DNA of 64,000 nt from Chryseosolibacter sp044507775 (GTDB taxonomy: Bacteria; Bacteroidota; Bacteroidia; Cytophagales; Cyclobacteriaceae), in assembly GCA_044507775.1 (NCBI GenBank), contig JBIQIY010000001.1, forward strand, positions 62,001 through 126,000, given 5' to 3'. The position numbers and the translations under genes are program-made. The notes beneath the pieces are model-generated. The model worked only from the letters and a program-made list of their open reading frames with translations. It searched no databases and was not told where the DNA came from. This document shows positions 23,258 through 32,215 of the stretch, in pieces. Numbering within the stretch: the first letter of the stretch is position 1; every line of letters begins with the position of its first letter.

Positions 23258-24568
23258 ATGGCATCAAGACGGACGTTCCTCAAAAACTCGGGATCGCTGC
23301 TCGCCGGCGCGGCGCTGACACCGATGGTATATTCACGAATGAACGCGGGTGTTTCGCAGAACGACAAGCTCACGGTAGCACTGATAGGCTGCAAAGGAAT
23401 GGGGATGTACGACCTCACCGATCACCTCAAACAACCAGGCATCGAGTGTGGCGCACTCTGCGACGTCGACAACAACGTTTTGCAGGAGCGCGCAAAGACT
23501 GTTCTGGAGCTTACGGGCAAGACCCCGAAGCTGTACAAGGACTACCGACAGGTGATTGACGACCGCGATATCGACATTGTTATCATCGGAACACCCGACC
23601 ATTGGCATTGTCTTCCCGCCGTAGAGGCATGTGAAGCAGGGAAGGATGTGTACGTGGAGAAACCGTTGGCCAACTCGATTGGAGAGTGTCAGGTGATGCT
23701 CAAGGCCGCGCGTAAACATAACCGCATCGTTCAAGTGGGACAGCAGCAGCGCAGCGGCCAGCACTGGCAGGACGTCGTTGCACTCGTGCAGTCCGGAAAA
23801 CTGGGTGATATACGCAAAGTGAAAACGTGGGGTTACTTCGAGTACGGAAAAGGCAATCCACGCGTTCCCGACTCGCCGGTACCCGACGGTGTCGATTACA
23901 ATACATGGCTCGGACCTGCGCCAAAACATCCGTTCAACAAGAACCGATTTCACGGAACATGGCGTCACTTTTGGGACCATGGTGGCGGCCTCCTCACAGA
24001 CTGGGGCGTTCACCTCCTCGACATCCCCCTTTGGGCGATGAAGGTGAAATTTCCAAAAGCCGTCATGGCATCGGGAGGCATCTATTCCTATTCCGACAAC
24101 GCGATTGAAACTCCGGATACTCTCAACGTCCTGTATGACTTCGGATCATTCACACTGGATTGGGATCACGCTGGCGGGTTATCGAAAGGAATCTACGGCA
24201 GGAACTACGGCGTCGCCTTCATTGGTAATAACGGGACACTGATCGTAAACCGGGAAGGCTGGGAAGTCATTGCCGAGTCAGAAAACAATGTGGATAAAAC
24301 GCAGGTGATACCGCTTCAACCTGCAGACGACGCATCACATGAAAAACATGTACAGAACTTCCTTGAGTCGGTCAAGTTGCGTAAGCGGCCAATTTGCGAA
24401 ATTGAAGACGGCCACAATGTGGCAATCCTTGCGCACATGGGAAACATCGCCTATCGCACCGGGACGCGGCTGACATACGATGAAACAAAAGGCAAATTTC
24501 AAGACGAGCAGGCGAACAAGCTACTTAAGCCCGCCTACCGGTCGCCATGGAAGTTCCCGTCCGTTTAG
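23258..24568 (+). CDS. Gfo/Idh/MocA family oxidoreductase, Tat-exported
   Basis: 436 residues. The N-terminus MASRRTFLKNSGSLLAG is a twin-arginine signal, so the protein is folded with cofactor before export. The Rossmann fold follows (VALIGCKGMGMYDL), then the family motif EKPLANSIGECQ with the catalytic Lys. C-terminal domain is rich in aromatic residues. Relatives in Bacteroidota act on sugars in the periplasm using tightly bound NAD(P). Substrate not predictable. Monocistronic. Confidence 0.9.
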   Translation: MASRRTFLKNSGSLLAGAALTPMVYSRMNAGVSQNDKLTVALIGCKGMGMYDLTDHLKQPGIECGALCDVDNNVLQERAKTVLELTGKTPKLYKDYRQVIDDRDIDIVIIGTPDHWHCLPAVEACEAGKDVYVEKPLANSIGECQVMLKAARKHNRIVQVGQQQRSGQHWQDVVALVQSGKLGDIRKVKTWGYFEYGKGNPRVPDSPVPDGVDYNTWLGPAPKHPFNKNRFHGTWRHFWDHGGGLLTDWGVHLLDIPLWAMKVKFPKAVMASGGIYSYSDNAIETPDTLNVLYDFGSFTLDWDHAGGLSKGIYGRNYGVAFIGNNGTLIVNREGWEVIAESENNVDKTQVIPLQPADDASHEKHVQNFLESVKLRKRPICEIEDGHNVAILAHMGNIAYRTGTRLTYDETKGKFQDEQANKLLKPAYRSPWKFPSV

Positions 24569-24578
24569 TTTTGGACGG

Positions 24579-24935
24579 TCAGGAACCAGCGGATATATAT
24601 TTAGCAAATACCAGCGCGCCTACAATCACAGCGATCACGGCGGCGAAGAGAACCGCGCCGGCGGCGATGTCTTTAGCCTTTCCTGCCAGTGGGTGATAAT
24701 CCGGACTTGCAAGGTCTGTTATATTTTCGAGGGAGCTGTTGATCATCTCCAGTGCAATCACCAGTGCAATGGTGAGCAACACAACACACCACTCCGTGTT
24801 TGTGATATCGAAGTAAAAACCCGCCGCAACGACCGCGCTACCAACAAGGAGGTGAATCTTCAGATTCTGCTGATCGCGTATAGCCGTGGAGATACCACGG
24901 GCTGCGTAAACAAAACTATTGAGAAATTTCTTCAT
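24579..24935 (-). CDS. dgkA: Diacylglycerol/undecaprenol kinase family protein
   Basis: 118 residues, three membrane helices. The catalytic region EMINSSLENITDL and the amphipathic N-terminus FVYAARGISTAIRDQQN match DgkA of Gram-positive/Bacteroidota type, which phosphorylates undecaprenol (or diacylglycerol) to refill the lipid carrier used for wall and glycan synthesis. It is the last gene of a probable operon, 40 bp after the glycosyltransferase stop. Confidence 0.9.
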   Translation of the reverse strand: MKKFLNSFVYAARGISTAIRDQQNLKIHLLVGSAVVAAGFYFDITNTEWCVVLLTIALVIALEMINSSLENITDLASPDYHPLAGKAKDIAAGAVLFAAVIAVIVGALVFAKYISAGS

Positions 24936-24975
24936 ACTCTTCGGGAATTCTATGCCGGCTATGCCAGCGTGCCCC

Positions 24976-26043
24976 TCAGCCGCTAATCAGGTCGCGCACT
25001 GCTCGTGCAAGTAAATCATTTTCTGCAGAAGGTGGGAAGCCTGAATACTTTTGGCTCTCGGCAAGTGCCGCTGAGAGCCTGAACGAGGATTGTGGCCTAG
25101 TGAGCGCAAAGCGCTTTTCCATCAACCTGCCCGCGAGATATTCCTGTTCCGTCTGTCCCGGCGTTGGAACAAATATCACTTTCATTCCCATCGTCTTCAT
25201 GTCCATCACTGTGCTGTAACCGCTCCGCGCAACAACGATCGCCGCCGACCGCACCGCTTGCTGAAGAGGTGACAATGCCAGGAAGTTGATAACCGATTGG
25301 TCCGGTACTACGTCCGATGATGATGGCAATCCGCGTACCAGCAGATAACGGAGGCCGGATTCCCGCAACTGCGGAAGCAATATATCCTCAAACAACGTTC
25401 TCTGCGGTTCAGGCCCGGACAAGATCGCGATCACGTCATGGCGGACCATTTCGCTTTCCGGTATGCAATTGAACCGGGAGAGCCATCCGATATATCGTGT
25501 TTTTCGGATCACATCTTTATTTCTGATGGCGGTGAGATCCCCTGCCAGCGAGTCGTCGCCGGGGACATCCGGTATCCAAAGAGATTGAAAGCGGTTTATA
25601 AAACCTTCATTCATCTTGCGGAAAATCCCCCGAAGGAATCCCAAGCGCTTCGGCATCATCACATTCGTCTGGTGAGTGATAAAGACGGAGGGAATTCGGT
25701 TTGACCAGCATCCATACCGGTTGTCGGAGATCATGATATCGATGGCCTCGTCGCGGATGATCTTGCCGACAGCCTCATGCTCGGCGGGAATCACCCGCGC
25801 GAAATGCGGCAACTGCGCCGCCATCGATAATGTCATCGAACCCTTTCTGGGATAGTGCGGATCGTATCCCGGCAGCGGATACGATGGCATACCCGGAAAT
25901 TCGGTCCGCAGTAGCGCGAGTGCGTCTCCGCTTCCAGCGATCACGACCTCACACCCCTGCCGCTGCAGTTCGTGGATGACAGGAACGCAGCGCGCCGCAT
26001 GGCCAAGGCCCCAGTCCAGTGGTGCAACCAACACTTTCTTCAT
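24976..26043 (-). CDS. GT-B glycosyltransferase (family 28-like)
   Basis: 355 residues. N-terminal LDWGLGHAARCVPVI is the diagnostic GHA-type loop of MurG-like/UDP-sugar transferases, and the C-terminal AIVVARSGYSTVMDMKTMG plus FVPTPGQTEQEYLA form the nucleotide-sugar site. Often annotated as UDP-N-acetylglucosamine-type transferase in Bacteroidota; sugar unknown. ATGA overlaps with the polysaccharide deacetylase gene upstream. Confidence 0.82.
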   Translation of the reverse strand: MKKVLVAPLDWGLGHAARCVPVIHELQRQGCEVVIAGSGDALALLRTEFPGMPSYPLPGYDPHYPRKGSMTLSMAAQLPHFARVIPAEHEAVGKIIRDEAIDIMISDNRYGCWSNRIPSVFITHQTNVMMPKRLGFLRGIFRKMNEGFINRFQSLWIPDVPGDDSLAGDLTAIRNKDVIRKTRYIGWLSRFNCIPESEMVRHDVIAILSGPEPQRTLFEDILLPQLRESGLRYLLVRGLPSSSDVVPDQSVINFLALSPLQQAVRSAAIVVARSGYSTVMDMKTMGMKVIFVPTPGQTEQEYLAGRLMEKRFALTRPQSSFRLSAALAESQKYSGFPPSAENDLLARAVRDLISG

Positions 26044-26699
26044 GACGGGCCGGTTGGGTGGTGCAAGTTTTCCGGTAGTTTCGAAAAGACAAATCCCCGT
26101 GAGCTGAAGTGATCAATCAGCCGCGGCAGGGTGTATTCCATATTGCGCTGAGCCTTGTAACTGTCGTGGAAGACAATGATCGATCCGGGTCTGCAAGCGT
26201 CGATCGTTCGCCTTAAGCAATCTTCAGCCGAAAGTGCCTGATTATAATCCTGCGACAGCACATCCCACATCACGATACTATAATCCTTCAGTAAGCTAAT
26301 CTGTCTTCTTGTGATCCGCCCATACGGTGGCCGAAACAGTTTAGCAGGTTGATGAAGTCCCGCTTCTCCGGCGATCGTATCGAATGCTCTTGTATTTGAT
26401 AGGTAGGAGTCGGCGTTGGTTTTCCATCCATTGACATGATTCACCGTGTGGTTACCAATGGCATGGCCCGCGCGCACGACACGTGCAAAAAGTCCGGGAT
26501 GTTTACGGATGTTGTCACCGATACAAAAAAAGGTGACGCTTATGTTGTTGCGCGCAAGTATCTCCAACGCGAAGTCCGTGGGGCCCGGAACAGGACCATC
26601 GTCAAACGTGAGATAAAGTATTTTTTCAGTTGCAGGCATCCGCCACACAAGGGACGGATACAACCAGGGAAGAAAGAAAGGTACGCGATGGGGAATCAT
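26040..26699 (-). CDS. Polysaccharide deacetylase family protein
   Basis: 219 residues, NodB-homology domain. LTFDDGPVPGPTD supplies the catalytic Asp and metal Asp, GNHTVNHVN the metal histidines, and RPPYGRITRRQ and FHDSY the remaining motifs. It removes N-acetyl groups from amino sugars in glycans. Overlaps both neighbours by 4 bases, so it is fully coupled in the operon. Confidence 0.9.
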   Translation of the reverse strand: MIPHRVPFFLPWLYPSLVWRMPATEKILYLTFDDGPVPGPTDFALEILARNNISVTFFCIGDNIRKHPGLFARVVRAGHAIGNHTVNHVNGWKTNADSYLSNTRAFDTIAGEAGLHQPAKLFRPPYGRITRRQISLLKDYSIVMWDVLSQDYNQALSAEDCLRRTIDACRPGSIIVFHDSYKAQRNMEYTLPRLIDHFSSRGFVFSKLPENLHHPTGPS

Positions 26700-27922
26700 C
26701 CGACCCTGCAGGAAAGAATGGTTATATCATCGTGATATCCTTTCCTGCCCTTGAATGTGTCCAGGGACACAATAATATCCTGGTGAATCGACTTCAGGTC
26801 CTTCGTGTAGGTGTGGTCCGAGTTAAAATACTGAATGATCTTTTCCACACCGTACTCTTCACCCTGTTCGTTCACTGTCTCGGTAAGTCCGTCCGTGTAG
26901 CAGAAGAGGAGGAAGTCGTCGAGACCCGTGATAAAACCTTCGTTCAGGAAAGGAAGCGGATGCATCGCGCCAAGCACTGTCGATCCATCTTCGAGCAACC
27001 TCAGCCCTGAGCGCTTATCCCAGAGTATCGGCGGATTATGTCCCGCGTTGACGTAGACCATCGTCTTCAGCCTCACGTCGTAAATCGCCGCAAAGCAGGT
27101 AATAAATTTTTCACCCTTGGTGTTCTCGAGCACCTGAAAGTTCAGCGCTTCGATTATATCGGTAAGGTTGGGCGTCTGTCTGAGCAGGGTGCGCAGCGAT
27201 GCCTGAAAGTTGGACATCATGAGCGCCGCGGCAATACCCTTTCCACTGACATCGGCAATGCAGATAAGGAATTGATTCTTGTTGATCGGAATGTAATCGT
27301 AGTAGTCCCCGCCAACGATATCGTGCGGGAGGTAGCTTGCTTCGACCTTCAGAATATCGGTATTGGGAAGTGACTCCGGAAAAAGAAACTGCTGGACGTC
27401 GCTGGCGATCTCGAGTTCCTTGCGAAATGCCTCCTGCGCGAGTTGGCGGCTCGCAAGCTTTTTATTCTCGATCGCAACGATAATGATATTGCTCAGCGCC
27501 TGTATAAAGCGAATACCGTCTTCATCGAGGTGGCCGCCTTCATCTGTATCCAGGCCTCCAACAAAAACAAGCGCGAGCGTGTTGCTCTTATGTGTAACCG
27601 GGATAACGATATCAAATTCCGTAAACTCGCATTGGTCGAATTCTCTCAGGTGCGTGATATCCTGGATGGTCTTAAATGCCGGCAGAAGCTTGACCGACTG
27701 AAACTGGTGCTCGGTTCCAAAACTCGCTTTGCAGTTCCATTCGTCGTCCAGAACAAACAATGCCAGCTTCCGGATCTTGAGATTCGACCGCAGCGTAAAG
27801 TTGTAAATCTTGTATAAAGAAGCCGCCGGCAGGTTACTATTGATAGCCTGCGTGATTTCCAACAGAGCGTTGAGCTCCAGTTCCTTGATTTCTACCTGCT
27901 TTCTAAGATCTTCCTGGGTCAT
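26696..27922 (-). CDS. GAF-like sensor fused to a PP2C-type (SpoIIE) serine phosphatase
   Basis: 408 residues. An N-terminal coiled helix (LRKQVEIKELELNALLEIT) leads into a GAF-like domain (about 30-190), then a SpoIIE/PP2C phosphatase from about 200 with metal motifs GGDYYDYI, ADVSGKG, NAGHNPP and CYTDGLTE. Such enzymes dephosphorylate anti-sigma-antagonist proteins in partner switching. First gene of the operon with the deacetylase, glycosyltransferase and lipid kinase, so it may couple a signal to envelope glycan work; that link is inference. Confidence 0.9.
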   Translation of the reverse strand: MTQEDLRKQVEIKELELNALLEITQAINSNLPAASLYKIYNFTLRSNLKIRKLALFVLDDEWNCKASFGTEHQFQSVKLLPAFKTIQDITHLREFDQCEFTEFDIVIPVTHKSNTLALVFVGGLDTDEGGHLDEDGIRFIQALSNIIIVAIENKKLASRQLAQEAFRKELEIASDVQQFLFPESLPNTDILKVEASYLPHDIVGGDYYDYIPINKNQFLICIADVSGKGIAAALMMSNFQASLRTLLRQTPNLTDIIEALNFQVLENTKGEKFITCFAAIYDVRLKTMVYVNAGHNPPILWDKRSGLRLLEDGSTVLGAMHPLPFLNEGFITGLDDFLLFCYTDGLTETVNEQGEEYGVEKIIQYFNSDHTYTKDLKSIHQDIIVSLDTFKGRKGYHDDITILSCRVG

Positions 27923-27998
27923 AGTTTCTCAGGGCAAAGGTAGAAATTAAATAAAACCTAATCGGAAAAGAAATCGGGCCTTTCCAGGAACCTGAAAG

Positions 27999-29108
27999 TC
28001 AGGGAAAAAGCTTTTTCGGGGTAAATGTGCGGTGTTTCCACTCAAACGGGCGGAAAAAAGAAGCTATTCCAACACCCAGCGCGTACAGCGGATACAGCGC
28101 CTGCAGACTGAAAAAGGCGAGCCAATTCCAGCGGACGTCCAGGAAGCGACAGACCTGCAATAAAAATGCGGCTTCCAGAATGATCTTGATCGTTATCAGA
28201 AACAACGCCTGGAGGATGAAAGGGGAAAAAACGAAGAACCAGTTAATGATGAAAGTGACCTGGAACAGCAACACCAGGGCGGCCAGGACACGGGCCGTGA
28301 CCGATGTATTGTCCCTCCACTTAGACGCCCACCGGATCCGTTGGTTGAAGAAAGCCTTCACGTCAGGTTGAGGTACCGTGGAAACGACGGCGTCCGGGGA
28401 AGGAACAAATTGGATTCCGGACGGGTACTTTTGGTGGATCTTTCGCATGAGGAATTCATCGTCGCCGGTCGGAACTTCGAGATTTCCGTCATAACCCTTT
28501 ACCTGTTGAAAAGCCTTTTTCCGGAAAGCAAGGTTGGCGCCGTTGCACATTGTAGGCATCCCCAGAGCTGCGGAAGAAGCTCCGGCCCCGATCAGGCTGG
28601 AAAATTCAATTGACTGAAGCGCATCGAAAAAAGAATAAGCACCCTCCATGCGAACACCTCCGAAGGCAAGCATTACGTCGTTGTGGCGAAATGGCCTGCG
28701 CATTTCGTGAAGCCATTGAGGAGAGACCCTGCAGTCGGCGTCCGTGGTAACAATGATCGATCCCCTCGCTGCACGGACACCCGCAGCGATCGCCCACTTC
28801 TTGCCTTTGCCCGGGCTGTGAATCACCAGTAAGTTCTTCAGCTGATGCTGACTTACAGCCCACAGTGTTTCATCTTCCGAATCATCATTGACGATGATTA
28901 CTTCGAAATTCGGGTATTCCTGGGCGGACAGGGTGGACAGGAGATTGCCGATCCTGCCTTCTTCGTTGCGAACGGGCACAATAACAGAGATCAGCGGTTC
29001 TCTTCCCACCGCCTGCGGAAATACCACGTGGCCAGAATCCTTCCAGCCAATGAGGAAGGCGATCAGGAGCAGGAAATAAAGAACAAAAATAACTGTCAAT
29101 ACCAGCAT
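27999..29108 (-). CDS. Family 2 glycosyltransferase, membrane-anchored
   Basis: 369 residues. One N-terminal membrane helix, a GT-A catalytic domain with VIVPVRNEEGRIGNLL, VTTDADCRVSPQWL (metal-binding DxD-type) and QRIRWASKW, then three or so C-terminal membrane helices. This is the layout of processive or lipid-acceptor GT2 enzymes. Its start codon overlaps the divergent ruvC start (CATG at 29106-29109), leaving little room for a promoter outside coding sequence. Confidence 0.88.
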   Translation of the reverse strand: MLVLTVIFVLYFLLLIAFLIGWKDSGHVVFPQAVGREPLISVIVPVRNEEGRIGNLLSTLSAQEYPNFEVIIVNDDSEDETLWAVSQHQLKNLLVIHSPGKGKKWAIAAGVRAARGSIIVTTDADCRVSPQWLHEMRRPFRHNDVMLAFGGVRMEGAYSFFDALQSIEFSSLIGAGASSAALGMPTMCNGANLAFRKKAFQQVKGYDGNLEVPTGDDEFLMRKIHQKYPSGIQFVPSPDAVVSTVPQPDVKAFFNQRIRWASKWRDNTSVTARVLAALVLLFQVTFIINWFFVFSPFILQALFLITIKIILEAAFLLQVCRFLDVRWNWLAFFSLQALYPLYALGVGIASFFRPFEWKHRTFTPKKLFP

Positions 29109-29709
29109 GAACGAAATTTCAAAAGTAATAAAGGCTCCCTATCTTGTGGCCGTGGGAAAAGTTATCAAGGAAAAGATCATACTGGGGCTTGATCCAGGCA
29201 CAAACATAATGGGATACGGCATCATTTGCATCAAAGGGTCCTCCATTACCTTGATTCAGTACGGTGTCATTCATCTCAGCAAATATGCGGGACATGAACT
29301 TAAATTGAAAAAGATCTTTGAAAGGGTTTTAGGTCTTGTTGACGAATATCATCCGGACGAGGTCGCCCTTGAGGCCCCGTTCTTTGGAAAGAACGTTCAG
29401 TCAATGCTAAAACTGGGGAGGGCGCAGGGCGTGGCCATGTCCGCGGCGCTTGCCCGTGAGATCCCGATCGTCGAATACGCGCCCCGGAAGGTAAAGCAGT
29501 CGGTTACCGGAAACGGAAATGCCTCCAAAGAACAGGTGGCGCGCATGCTGATGACAGTACTTACCATCCGCGAGTTGCCAAAGCTTCTGGATGCTACCGA
29601 TGCACTTGCCGTGGCGGTATGCCACTATTTCCAGCAGCGAGCACCAAAAAGCAAAGCAAAATCCTGGGAAGCGTTCGTCAAAGACAACCCACATAAGCTT
29701 AAAGCTTAA
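29107..29709 (+). CDS. ruvC: Holliday junction resolvase RuvC
   Basis: Cuts Holliday junctions with RuvAB. Catalytic acidic residues: Asp29 in ILGLDPGTNIMGYG, Glu in LEAPFFGKN, and Asp/Asp in LDATDALAVAVCHYF. The 200-residue frame is slightly long; RuvC usually begins about ten residues before ILGLDPG, so GTG at 29146 or 29152 may be the true start, which would also free space for a promoter. A Lys-rich tail (KSKAKSWEAFVKDNPHKLKA) follows the core. Confidence 0.92.
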   Translation: MNEISKVIKAPYLVAVGKVIKEKIILGLDPGTNIMGYGIICIKGSSITLIQYGVIHLSKYAGHELKLKKIFERVLGLVDEYHPDEVALEAPFFGKNVQSMLKLGRAQGVAMSAALAREIPIVEYAPRKVKQSVTGNGNASKEQVARMLMTVLTIRELPKLLDATDALAVAVCHYFQQRAPKSKAKSWEAFVKDNPHKLKA

Positions 29710-29826
29710 AGCACAAAGCCGAAAGCACAAAGCCGGCAATTCTACTTTCAGCTTCTCACTTTACTCTTCTTACCGTCTACTTCTGCTTTGTTCTTTTTGC
29801 TTTCTGCTTTTTGCTTTCTGCTTTAC
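29694..29826. repeat. Low-complexity AAAGC/GCTTT inverted-repeat spacer
   Basis: After the ruvC stop, AAAGC-type units repeat on the left (AAAGCTTAAAGCACAAAGCC...) and GCTTT-type units on the right (GCTTTCTGCTTTTTGCTTTC). The halves are complementary and could form a long imperfect hairpin, acting as a shared terminator between the convergent ruvC and LamG genes. Confidence 0.55.
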
Positions 29827-32048
29827 TTCATTATGGTTACCGTTCCCTTCAATGCCCCCGTACACTCATTTTCAATGGTATAGAAATATACTCCGGAAGG
29901 AAGGTCACCTCCTGTCCATTCATTGTGGTAGCTCATTGAGGCAAAAACTTGCTTGCCCCACCGATTGAAGACAAAGAGTTTCGAACCGACGAGACGGTCA
30001 TCGATGATAAAATATTGATTGAAGTCATCTTCGTTATCCGGTGAAATGAAGTTGTAGGTTTGAATGTTGTCGAACTGCTTTCGGGTGAATGTGATCGTAT
30101 CGGCCGCGAGACCGCAGGCATTTTGGATCTGAAGCCAGTATGTTCCGAACGTTGTTGCTTCGAAGGTCGGGTTGGTGGATCCATCCTGCCATTTGAAAGC
30201 ATAATCACCGGTTTCAAGAGTCGGTTTCAGCACGCGCGGTTCCAGCGAGCAAAGGGCTTCATCGTCTCCGAGGGAAAACACGGGTGGATGATTTTGAAAA
30301 GAGATCGTAACGGTATCGGCATCCAGCTGGCACTCTTCGGAGACAGACACCGAGTAAATTCCCGAAGCAGTAACGGTTATCTCCTGTGTGGTTGCGCCGG
30401 TGTTCCACAGAAATGTTTTACCGGAGGCGGTGCCGCCTGGAGTCAGCAGATAGTCATTCTGATCGCAAAGTTGAACATCATCTCCCAGATCTACATCAAG
30501 AACGGTATCGAACTGCTTTCTGGTGAACGAGATCGTATCGCCCGCGAGGCCGCACGCATTTTCGATCTGCAGCCAGTATGTTCCGAAGGTTGTTGCTTCG
30601 AAGGTTGGGTTAGTGGATCCATCCTGCCATTTGAAAACATAATCACCGGTTTCAAGAGTCGGCTTCAGCAGGCGCGGTTCCAGCGAGCAAAGTACTTCAT
30701 CGTCTCCGAGTGAAAACTGGGGTGGACGATGTCCGAAGGAGACCATAACCGTATCGGCGTCGACCTGACATCCTTCCGAGACAGACAGTGAATACATTCC
30801 TGATGCAGTAACGCTTAGCTCCTGCGTTGTTGCGCCGGTGTTCCACAAAAATGTTTTGCCGGCCGCTGAGCCGCCTGGACTCAGCAAATAGTTGTGCGCG
30901 TCGCAGAGCTGGACATCGTCTCCAAGATCAACGTCGAATTTCGCCTGTTCAAAGTCCCGGATGATTTCGGCGCGGGTGTTGATCCCTGTAAAATCGAGCG
31001 ACTGAACCCAGAGCGGTTCGCTGTTGTCATAGCGTTGGTAGGTGGAGCAGATATTACTACCGTAAACAAAATCAAAGGTATTACCGGTGTTATTGTCCGC
31101 TAAAAAAACTCCGTAGTAGGGAAGTTGAACGCCCGATGCATCTAACCCATCTGTCTGAGAGGGGATATGGTTAACCCGGTAGATATGAGCGCCCCATGGA
31201 TTCCCATTCACTTTGGTAACTGAAAAGTCGTCCAGTGCCAAATTCTTGCCAGACCATGAGCCAGTGTAGAGATACGAGCTGACTTCGCCGATGGGTGCGC
31301 CGGAGAACACTCGGGCCGCCGTGCCATTCACTTTACCATGAAATGCATTGGGACTTGAGTCTATCAAATCGTCGCCTTCGGTTTCATCAAAATTCCAATA
31401 TCCTATCAGGCCTGCTTCATTGCCAGCCAGACTTCGGCACATGGTTTCACGCACTTCGCTTTCGGACAATCCTCTATTCCAGATTCGCAACTCATCAATC
31501 ATGCCCTTAAATCTGTGTGTGACTGCATTAGTCTTGTAATATCCAATCTTGGCCACATCTCCCGGGAAATCTGAAGACATAGGAAGGTTCGAGTCGCCTG
31601 TAGAACTGCCACCCACATTCTGCCCATTCACATACAATTGAATATCCGACGACGATTTTGCCACAGCGCAGACATGCATCCAGCGATTTTCCATATTTGC
31701 AATGGGGACGGACTTTCCCCTGCGAAACTGACTGTTGTTCTCGCCTCTTCCATCGCCATACTCAAAAAACAAATTCGTCTGGCTCAGACAAAGCCAAAAG
31801 CCATTGTAAAGCGGAGCATTATCCTGACTGATGAATATTGGCAGAATGTACTGCGTTGACGGTTCAACGAAAACCCAGGCGGAAATAGTAATTGGGAGCT
31901 TCGCATCATCATAGATGTTCCCGAGATCCACGTAGTCATCAACAGCATCGAACCGTATCGCGCGACCGGAACCAACATGATCAGTCTGGGAAAAGGCGTG
32001 GCAATAAGAAAAAATTAGAAAGAGAAGAAAGGGTCCAAGCTTGTACAT
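29823..32048 (-). CDS. Secreted LamG-domain protein with tandem repeats and a gliding-type C-terminal sorting domain
   Basis: 741 residues from the ATG at 32048 (MYKLGPFLLFLIFSYCHAFSQ signal peptide, split here as start and end of the leader); the longer frame adds 40 residues without merit. A LamG/concanavalin-like domain (about 20-230) is followed by a linker, two near-identical 146-residue modules each beginning DVDLGDDVQLCD, and a CHU_C type B C-terminal domain (FNRWGKQVFAS...GVYFYTIE). That tail marks cargo of the type IX secretion system, so the protein is expected at the cell surface. Ligand unknown. Confidence 0.85.
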   Translation of the reverse strand: MYKLGPFLLFLIFSYCHAFSQTDHVGSGRAIRFDAVDDYVDLGNIYDDAKLPITISAWVFVEPSTQYILPIFISQDNAPLYNGFWLCLSQTNLFFEYGDGRGENNSQFRRGKSVPIANMENRWMHVCAVAKSSSDIQLYVNGQNVGGSSTGDSNLPMSSDFPGDVAKIGYYKTNAVTHRFKGMIDELRIWNRGLSESEVRETMCRSLAGNEAGLIGYWNFDETEGDDLIDSSPNAFHGKVNGTAARVFSGAPIGEVSSYLYTGSWSGKNLALDDFSVTKVNGNPWGAHIYRVNHIPSQTDGLDASGVQLPYYGVFLADNNTGNTFDFVYGSNICSTYQRYDNSEPLWVQSLDFTGINTRAEIIRDFEQAKFDVDLGDDVQLCDAHNYLLSPGGSAAGKTFLWNTGATTQELSVTASGMYSLSVSEGCQVDADTVMVSFGHRPPQFSLGDDEVLCSLEPRLLKPTLETGDYVFKWQDGSTNPTFEATTFGTYWLQIENACGLAGDTISFTRKQFDTVLDVDLGDDVQLCDQNDYLLTPGGTASGKTFLWNTGATTQEITVTASGIYSVSVSEECQLDADTVTISFQNHPPVFSLGDDEALCSLEPRVLKPTLETGDYAFKWQDGSTNPTFEATTFGTYWLQIQNACGLAADTITFTRKQFDNIQTYNFISPDNEDDFNQYFIIDDRLVGSKLFVFNRWGKQVFASMSYHNEWTGGDLPSGVYFYTIENECTGALKGTVTIMK
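30071..30946. repeat. Two tandem 438-bp intragenic repeats
   Basis: Units at about 30071-30508 and 30509-30946 encode the two 146-residue modules. Corresponding landmarks (CGAACTGCTT at 30071 and 30509) lie exactly 438 bp apart. DNA identity is high over long stretches, which points to recent duplication and makes copy number change by recombination likely. Confidence 0.75.
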
Positions 32049-32215
32049 GGCTAAAGATAAAGATTTATCTACAATCGAAGAAATGAAAGGGGAGTTGCTC
32101 GATTTCCATTTCACAAATTTCGAAACGGTGCCTATCTTGCGCGAATGAGCGTAAATATTGCGCCGCATAATTGATCAGGAAAAACCAGGACAGGTAACCG
32201 GTGGAATCTCCTTGA

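Noticed and set aside
23333..24013. 226-aa minus-strand frame
   Set aside because: Antisense of the Gfo/Idh/MocA gene, which has a clear Tat signal and family motifs.
29694..29826. CRISPR array
   Set aside because: The short AAAGC/GCTTT units are irregular, without spacers of constant length and without cas genes.
30060..30713. 217-aa plus-strand frame with internal repeats
   Set aside because: Antisense of the LamG gene; its repeats only mirror the 438-bp duplication.
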